A stretch of 64,000 nt of DNA from Enterobacillus tribolii. Lineage in GTDB: Bacteria; Pseudomonadota; Gammaproteobacteria; Enterobacterales; Enterobacteriaceae. The notes beneath the pieces were generated by a model. That model ran no database searches and was not told the DNA's origin. It saw only the letters and a program-made list of their open reading frames with translations. Made by a program: the position numbers and the translations under genes. Shown here in pieces: positions 58,495 to 64,000 of this stretch. The stretch is taken from NCBI RefSeq assembly GCF_003363015.1, contig NZ_QRAP01000013.1:52329-116328 (forward strand). The letters run 5' to 3'. Positions within the stretch are counted from its first letter, which is position 1; each line of letters starts with the position of its first letter.

Positions 58495-60489
58495 ATGCAG
58501 GCAAATTTCAGGCCGCAGTACGCTACGATGACGTTACCCAATCTTTCGCCCGATATCAGTAACGAGAATATCAGCCAGGATCTGCTGATACAGGCTGCCG
58601 CTTCCCTGCAACGGCAACCCGACATCCCGTCGCTGCTGTCCGCACTTGCCGCCTTTTTCCCCCCGCTTTCTCCGTGCCATAGCATTGAGATGCATCTGCC
58701 CGGTCATGGCATATGGCGCTATGACCGCCAAAACGGCCAAAGCCACTTCGGCGACTATGCAGACATCACGCCCGGCAACGGACACGTTGTTTCGCTGACG
58801 GCGGTGATTCAGGGGAAGTTGTATTTTATCCATGACCATGGCAGCAGATTCACCGCGTGGGAGCACCATTTTTTAGACGCGATTTCCCAACTGGCCGACG
58901 GCGTACTGACGCAACTTCTCCGGCAGCAGGCGCTGCGCCATCAGCGCGATCATTTCCGCATTCTGGTTGATGTCACAAACTCCGTTTTGTCTCATCTGGA
59001 AATGGATGCCCTGGTCGCCGAAGTCGCCAAAGAGATTCACCGTTTTTTCGGTATTCATTACATCAGCATGGCCCTACGTAACCGCGGCAAGCAGCCGGAT
59101 TTCGACGTCTACGCCAGCTACTATGCGCCGGGCGAAGCAGCACGCCATGAGCAGAAAAAACTGCCGCTGAAAGGCTCCGCGGTCGAACAAACGCTCAACG
59201 ATAATCAGCCCATGCTGCTTAACCTTTCCGGAGATACCGGTGCGCCTGAATTCCTGTGTGGTGAGCTGAAAGATAAAAGCCTGAGCGCCGTCTGCCTGCT
59301 GCCGCTGGCGTTCAACCACAAGCCGATCGGCGTCCTGATTCTGGCTCACGAGCGGGATGCGCCCTTTCAGGGCGATAACCTCCCCCTGCTGCGCCAAATC
59401 GCGGCACGTATCGGGATTGCGGTGGACAACGCCGATGCTTACGGCCAGATCACCCGCCTGAAAGACAGCCTGAAGCATGAAAATATTTGGTTGAACGCGC
59501 AAATCCAGAACAACGGCAACCTCAGCGATATCCTCTGCCAAAGCGAGGCGATGCGCACGGTACTGGAGCAGGTAGAAATGGTCGCCGCCAGCGACAGTAC
59601 GGTGCTGATCCTCGGTGAAACCGGCACCGGTAAAGAGCTGATCGCCAGGGCGATCCATAAACTCAGCCCACGCGGTAAAGGCCCGATGATCAAAATGAAC
59701 TGCGCCGCCGTACCTTCGGGCCTGTTGGAAAGCGATCTGTTCGGGCACGACAAAGGCGCATTCACCGGCGCGACCACCGCCCATGCCGGACGTTTCGAAA
59801 TGGCCGAAGGCGGCTCGTTGTTCCTGGACGAAATCGGCGATATGCCGCTGGAACTGCAACCTAAGCTGCTGCGCGTTTTGCAGGAGCGGGAAATCGAACG
59901 TCTGGGCAGCAACACCGTCATCCCGGTAGACGTACGCCTGATCGCCGCCACCAACCGCGATCTGAAGCAAATGGCCGCAGACCGCGAATTCCGCAGCGAT
60001 CTTTACTACCGGCTGAATGTTTTCCCCATTCTGATCCCGCCGCTGCGCGAGCGGCCGGAAGACATTCCGCTGCTGGCAAAATTCTTCACCCAGAAAATCG
60101 CCCGCCGGATGAACCGCACGATCGACAGCATTCCCAGCGCTGCCCTGCGTCAGCTAAGCCAATACCCCTGGCCGGGCAACGTGCGGGAGTTGGAAAACGT
60201 CATCGAACGCGCCGTTATTCTGACACGTGGTTCGACGCTGAATATTCAGTTGCATGAGCTGCAATCCGCCGCTCCCGTAGCGGAGCCGGAAATCGTTGCT
60301 GAGAAGAAAAGCCATGAACTGCCGCCACCGGAAACCGACGACGAGGAACGGCAGCGTATCATTCAGGCGTTGCGCGAAACGAACGGTATCGTGGCGGGGC
60401 CGCGCGGCGCAGCGGTGAAGCTGGGGCTGAAGCGGACGACGCTGTTGTCAAGAATGCAGCGGTTGGGGATTTCTGTCCGGGAGTTGTGA
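58495..60489 (+). CDS. fhlA: Formate hydrogenlyase transcriptional activator FhlA
   Basis: 664 residues: an N-terminal GAF pair (second GAF at about 165-320, formate sensing), an AAA+ sigma54 activator domain with Walker A GETGTGKE and the sigma54-contact loop KGAFTGA, and a C-terminal Fis-type helix-turn-helix (GAAVKLGLKRTTLLSRM). The AAA+ and DNA-binding parts are close to E. coli FhlA; the N-terminus is shorter and divergent, so the formate response may differ. It faces hydN across 470 bases and would drive that promoter. Confidence 0.94.
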   Translation: MQANFRPQYATMTLPNLSPDISNENISQDLLIQAAASLQRQPDIPSLLSALAAFFPPLSPCHSIEMHLPGHGIWRYDRQNGQSHFGDYADITPGNGHVVSLTAVIQGKLYFIHDHGSRFTAWEHHFLDAISQLADGVLTQLLRQQALRHQRDHFRILVDVTNSVLSHLEMDALVAEVAKEIHRFFGIHYISMALRNRGKQPDFDVYASYYAPGEAARHEQKKLPLKGSAVEQTLNDNQPMLLNLSGDTGAPEFLCGELKDKSLSAVCLLPLAFNHKPIGVLILAHERDAPFQGDNLPLLRQIAARIGIAVDNADAYGQITRLKDSLKHENIWLNAQIQNNGNLSDILCQSEAMRTVLEQVEMVAASDSTVLILGETGTGKELIARAIHKLSPRGKGPMIKMNCAAVPSGLLESDLFGHDKGAFTGATTAHAGRFEMAEGGSLFLDEIGDMPLELQPKLLRVLQEREIERLGSNTVIPVDVRLIAATNRDLKQMAADREFRSDLYYRLNVFPILIPPLRERPEDIPLLAKFFTQKIARRMNRTIDSIPSAALRQLSQYPWPGNVRELENVIERAVILTRGSTLNIQLHELQSAAPVAEPEIVAEKKSHELPPPETDDEERQRIIQALRETNGIVAGPRGAAVKLGLKRTTLLSRMQRLGISVREL

Positions 60490-60619
60490 GGGGAAGTTGG
60501 CGGGCTGTACCGGGGAGCCGGTTGCTGTGGACGCCAGGCATGAGGGATGGGGGAATATAGAATTACGGGCTGGCTCCTCAGGGAACATTCTCAGTATGGT
60601 GGAAGATCTCTAAAAGTGA
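60490..60619. other. Spacer between fhlA and the accessory island
   Basis: 130 bases of G-rich DNA without a gene or clear terminator. It marks the change from conserved hyp genes to accessory genes. Confidence 0.4.
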
Positions 60620-61066
60620 ATGGTTCGGTTTCGTGGGGTACTTACATTTACACATGTCCTGTTTAAAGAGGGGAGGTCAGCCACAACACTGAACAGAAAA
60701 TATGAAGCTCTATTGGGTGGAGGTCAGTGGCTGAAGGGCTACCCGGCAGACTGGTTGTCACGGAGGGGCGTTATAGAGATAAGCTACCGCCATGATGCGG
60801 ATTTTCCGGAGCTGAAGTTACGCGGCTCGCAGCTGGCGCAGAACGGCTTTGTGGCAGGAACGCCGGTTAAGATCCAGCTAGCACATCAGATGATTTGGGT
60901 AACATCGGTTCCCGATGAGCAGCTATGACTGGAACTTTGCCACAGCGAAGATCTGGCGCTGGCTGTTGACGCAGTTCGTGACGACGGCGCGCTGTATCTG
61001 GCCGGCACGTGGCTAGCTGCTGCACCGGGGATGATCCGGGTCCGTTTGGCTGAAGGCTGGCATTAA
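60620..61066 (+). pseudogene. SymE-like toxin gene, interrupted by TGA
   Basis: The frame from ATG 60620 stops at TGA 60926-60928 after 102 residues. Residues about 51-98 (VIEISYRHDADFPELKLRGSQL..., NGFVAGTPVKI) resemble the AbrB-like core of SymE type I toxins. After the TGA the same frame stays open for 45 more codons to TAA 61064, with normal composition (DLALAVDAVRDDGALYLAG). This suggests a nonsense mutation in a longer gene or an unrelated fused remnant. SymE-like genes are often found next to CDI loci. The N-terminal 50 residues match nothing I know. Confidence 0.5.
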
Positions 61067-61103
61067 CGGACAGAAGTTCGGTTATTCTGACCGAGCTGTT
61101 TAG

Positions 61104-61439
61104 TTAAGTCCACTCCAGAGAGCCATCCTCAAGCACCCAGACGGCCCCGCCGGGACATTCCTCATCAAAGAACCAGATACCGTCTTCCATCTCGGCTTCC
61201 GTTTTGGGGAACGTCTGCCGGAAGCGTTCTAACTGTTCATCCACGCTTCCTTCAAGGAACTTGCCATGTTTGGCGAGTCTGATACGTCCCTCTTTCAAAA
61301 GACGTTCAAGCAGCCAAAAAAAGTATTTAGTCCTAGCATCATATTCATTTACGAAAGTCTCTGTTGACCACCAACCAACTTGAAGATTGCGCCCCTCCAA
61401 GGCCTCGCATAAATCGTCAAAGTTATCCTCATTCAACAT
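61104..61439 (-). CDS. Probable CDI immunity protein (DUF596-like)
   Basis: 111 residues, acidic, with a C-terminal part typical of DUF596 proteins (EMEDGIWFFDEECPGGAVWV ... EDGSLEW). It starts only 3 bases after the CdiA-like stop codon and is on the same strand, the standard place for a CdiI that neutralises the preceding toxin tip. Its base composition is more AT-rich than the haemagglutinin body, as expected for an exchanged toxin-immunity cassette. Immunity function is inferred from position. Confidence 0.65.
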   Translation of the reverse strand: MLNEDNFDDLCEALEGRNLQVGWWSTETFVNEYDARTKYFFWLLERLLKEGRIRLAKHGKFLEGSVDEQLERFRQTFPKTEAEMEDGIWFFDEECPGGAVWVLEDGSLEWT

Positions 61440-61442
61440 AAG

Positions 61443-64000
61443 TCACCTAAACTTAATTTCCACGCCAGTCTTATACTTGTTAGCTACATCACCTAATTGA
61501 TTATTACCTTTGATATCAACAGTCCACCTCGCTCCTGTTTGAACTTCTGAAGTTGAAACACTACGTAATGTCACTGTTGTTCCGTCACCAAGTTTAGCGG
61601 TGTAAATACCTGGCCTCACCTGCTGAAGCGGCGTATTACCCGTTAACTCCTGCACATAGTTATAAATCTGCTTGTCAGTTAGGTTCTGGCTCTCAAAGAT
61701 CTTTGTCGTGCCGTAACGACTGGCACCCTCGCCTTGACGGATTGTCTGCCCATCGATCGTCAATTCCTGAGCTGAATGCCCCTTGTCATAGATCTTTGTC
61801 AGTTCATTAAATCGATTCTGCTGCTGATACTCGGCCAGTTCCTTATTTCTGGCGTTTTGTTCATCATCAGGCTCCCAATCCGGCGGCGTTGAGTTTGTTC
61901 CGCCATCGCCGGCAATTTCCTTCGCGGTTTCATCCTGACCGAGATTCGGATTATGCGTGTTTTCTTCCCGTGATTTAGTGGGATCCGAACCGTCATCCGT
62001 ATCCCAGGCTTCATTACCTCCTGCCCCATTTACACCGGTATTAGAACCCGCTACCGGTGGTGGAACAGGAATTGGGATAACAACTGCGTTATTGCTCGCC
62101 GCATTATTTCCTGCCTGCGCTCCGGCCACCACATTCGCCGTACTGTTTCCGGCTACCCCCCCGGCCAGCCCGCCAGCTATTGTCGCCAGCCCGACGATCG
62201 TCTGCTTCTCCCTCTCCGTCAACATCTCTGCCGTCTTGCCCGGATAGTACGCCTTCATGATCGCCAGTGCGGCCAGCTCACCGCCGACCGCACCTGCGGC
62301 TCCGGATGCAGTACGATTGCCCTGCAGTTCGGCGATGATCCCACCGACCACCGCATGCGCCATCGCGCTCGCCGCCGGGTTATCGTTCCCCAGTTGTTTC
62401 TTGATTTCCGCCGCCAGATAAGGCGCACTGGCACCGGCCAACACTTTACCAATATCCCCACCGGCAAGGCCCGTCAGGATACCGGTCACCGCCTGCGCCG
62501 CCTTTTGTAGATCGCTGCCGGTGCCATACTGCTGCATTACCGTAGCATTAACCTGGTCTGATATTTGCTTCGGCGTTGGGTCTTTAATTCCTTGCGAGAC
62601 CAGCAGATCTTTCGCGGCCTGTTGCGCTTTCGGATCATTCTGCGCTTTGCTGGCCGCTATCTCACCCTGCGTGCGAATCACATCCCCAACCTGCGCCCCT
62701 ATCTCCCCGATTAGCTGAATCTCCTTCAGCCGGTTCTGCTCCTTCTCTTTATCAAAGATAGGCGCAATGCTGCCGTTCGCATTCTCCGGGTCTCGGCTCA
62801 GGTCCGCGATGTCCTGCTTCTGATTCGCTTCATCACGAATCACCACGCTACCGCCAGACACCGCCGACTGCGTGGTGCCTGAGGCATGCCCTTCATTGTT
62901 CCCGCCAATCGACGCCAGGTTGCCCGCGTTGCCAAGCGCACTACCTAAAATACCGCTACCGGTGCTAAAACTGCCGCCCTGGTGCTCCGTCTTGAAGTCC
63001 GCCTGGTTATGGATGTTATCAAAACCCAGCGTACCGGTATCCAGCCGGTTCTTACTCTCATCCGCCGTGCTCGCTATCACCGCGCCGTCAAGCTGGGTAT
63101 GCTTGCCGACCGTGATATCAAAACCGCCCTCGCCGGCGTAAATCCCCGTCTGCTCCTGCACCGAGTCATAGTTGCTGTGCAGTTTGTCACGGCTGCCCGA
63201 CAGTTGCAGACCACCACCTAGCCCCGACCCTATCGGCACCGAGACACCACCCGACACACTGCTCTGCGTCGAGTCATAGTAATCGCTGTCCTGCTGGCTG
63301 GAAAGCGTCAGGTCACGGCCGACGTCCGCCACCACCTTCTCGCCGCTCACCTGCGCGCCGGCCAGCGTCGTGTCGCGCCCGCTGATGATGCTCACCGTCT
63401 TGCCGCTGTCGACCGTCGTCTCCGTCCACTGCGTACCGTTGCCCTTCTCCGAGCCTTTGCTCTTGTTGGCGTTGGCTGATACCGCAACGTTGGTTTCCTG
63501 TCCGAAGGAAACATCCACCCCCACGCCGAAGCCGCTGCTGCTGTTCTTGCCCGTCGTCTCCTGCGTATTCGCCGCGCCCGCCAGCAGCACGTCGCGCTCT
63601 GCGCTAAGCGTGGTGTCGCCGTCGGCTTTCAGCTGACTGCCGCCAATCAGGATATCCCCGTTAGTGGCGCCGCTGCCTTTGCCCGTCGCGGTCACGGAGA
63701 GGTTATTCCCCGCCGACAGCGTCGAACCGCTCACCGTATCTGACTGATGATGCGACTCCGACGACGACTTCTGGCTGCCCAGCGACGCGCCAATGCCCAC
63801 CGTGCTCTTTAAATCTTCGCCTTTCGCATCCGCCAGCGCCACCGCCTGCCCCGCCTGCACGCCCGAGAGCGCCGCCTTGGTGCCGGTCAGCGCCGCCAGA
63901 CGCCCGTCGCTCTGCTTCTTCGCATCCTGCTCCGTGCTCACCGCCGTGTTCAGCGCACTGCCCGCCGCACCCGACAACGCGACCGTCAGCCCGGAGGTCT
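61443..64000 (-). CDS. cdiA: CdiA/filamentous haemagglutinin-type contact-dependent inhibition effector, C-terminal part
   Basis: The frame is open from the window edge for about 852 codons; the N-terminus lies outside. The first part is the Ser/Gly-rich, repetitive FHA/CDI stalk (SSSESHHQSDTVSGS..., ISGRDTTLAGAQVSG). A helical pretoxin region follows (AAQAVTGILTGLAGGDIGKV..., AGGLAGGVAGNSTANVVAGAQAG). The usual VENN motif after AQAG is replaced by NNAASNN, with a proline-rich PIPVPPPV linker. The last roughly 130 residues, from about FNELTKIYDKG, are the toxin tip (RYGTTKIF, TVTLRS, ARWTVDIKG), of no family I can name. Fast base-composition change at the tip supports a swapped module. Confidence 0.85.
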   Translation of the reverse strand, partial: TSGLTVALSGAAGSALNTAVSTEQDAKKQSDGRLAALTGTKAALSGVQAGQAVALADAKGEDLKSTVGIGASLGSQKSSSESHHQSDTVSGSTLSAGNNLSVTATGKGSGATNGDILIGGSQLKADGDTTLSAERDVLLAGAANTQETTGKNSSSGFGVGVDVSFGQETNVAVSANANKSKGSEKGNGTQWTETTVDSGKTVSIISGRDTTLAGAQVSGEKVVADVGRDLTLSSQQDSDYYDSTQSSVSGGVSVPIGSGLGGGLQLSGSRDKLHSNYDSVQEQTGIYAGEGGFDITVGKHTQLDGAVIASTADESKNRLDTGTLGFDNIHNQADFKTEHQGGSFSTGSGILGSALGNAGNLASIGGNNEGHASGTTQSAVSGGSVVIRDEANQKQDIADLSRDPENANGSIAPIFDKEKEQNRLKEIQLIGEIGAQVGDVIRTQGEIAASKAQNDPKAQQAAKDLLVSQGIKDPTPKQISDQVNATVMQQYGTGSDLQKAAQAVTGILTGLAGGDIGKVLAGASAPYLAAEIKKQLGNDNPAASAMAHAVVGGIIAELQGNRTASGAAGAVGGELAALAIMKAYYPGKTAEMLTEREKQTIVGLATIAGGLAGGVAGNSTANVVAGAQAGNNAASNNAVVIPIPVPPPVAGSNTGVNGAGGNEAWDTDDGSDPTKSREENTHNPNLGQDETAKEIAGDGGTNSTPPDWEPDDEQNARNKELAEYQQQNRFNELTKIYDKGHSAQELTIDGQTIRQGEGASRYGTTKIFESQNLTDKQIYNYVQELTGNTPLQQVRPGIYTAKLGDGTTVTLRSVSTSEVQTGARWTVDIKGNNQLGDVANKYKTGVEIKFR

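Noticed and set aside
1..64000. tRNA, rRNA, CRISPR array, intact insertion sequence or prophage
   Set aside because: No cloverleaf-like segment, regular spaced repeats, transposase or integrase was seen on either strand.

Overview
The window is about 55-58% G+C and comes from a gammaproteobacterium of the order Enterobacterales. The mutS-rpoS-nlpD-pcm-surE-truD-ispF-ispD-ftsB run, the relA-rlmD-barA trio, lplT-aas-galR and the hydN/hypF/hypABCDE/fhlA hydrogenase maturation genes all closely resemble their E. coli counterparts. A complete Out-type type II secretion operon, with a pilotin and a GspB-like protein, points to the plant-associated soft-rot or tree-pathogen branch (Pectobacteriaceae such as Dickeya, Pectobacterium, Brenneria or Lonsdalea, or a near relative). 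The genus cannot be fixed from the sequence alone.

Layout. (1) 1-12.4 kb: the T2SS operon outC-D-E-F-G-H-I-J-K-L-M-N-(gspB-like)-O on the minus strand, with the pilotin gene outS convergent at its far end. (2) 12.4-20.3 kb: an accessory carbohydrate/metabolite block. It has a GH3 glycosidase lipoprotein divergent from outC (with a perfect CRP palindrome exactly midway), a large AraC regulator carrying a glycosidase-like C-terminal domain, and a divergent M20 amidohydrolase plus MFS exporter. (3) 20.7-34.5 kb: conserved housekeeping genes: mutS, the rpoS/nlpD/pcm/surE/truD/isp/ftsB run, ptsP-rppH, mutH and ygdR. The rppH-mutH gap carries a cluster of DnaA boxes in the place where E. coli has DARS2. 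(4) 34.5-39.6 kb: an orphan membrane protein, phoA with a Pho box, tas, and a secreted CxxCH protein. (5) 39.6-51 kb: relA, rlmD, barA, lplT-aas, an OmrA/OmrB-type small RNA, and galR. (6) 51-60.5 kb: the NiFe-hydrogenase maturation operon hydN-hypF-hypA-B-C-D-E with its activator fhlA divergent, and a sigma54 promoter with likely FhlA repeats between them. (7) 60.5-64 kb: an accessory island edge with a broken SymE-like toxin gene, a DUF596-type immunity protein and the C-terminal part of a giant CdiA/filamentous-haemagglutinin effector that runs off the window.

The gene groups are individually standard but joined differently from E. coli: ptsP abuts ftsB instead of lgt-thyA, fhlA is 35 kb from mutS, and phoA sits beside tas. 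The most informative non-coding elements are the DARS2-like locus, the single long Omr sRNA, and the regulatory sites around outC, phoA, galR and hydN. The least explained coding items are the toxin tip of the CdiA protein, the AraC-glycosidase fusion with its cassette, the CxxCH secreted protein, and the split SymE-like frame. No tRNA, rRNA, CRISPR array or intact insertion sequence was found.
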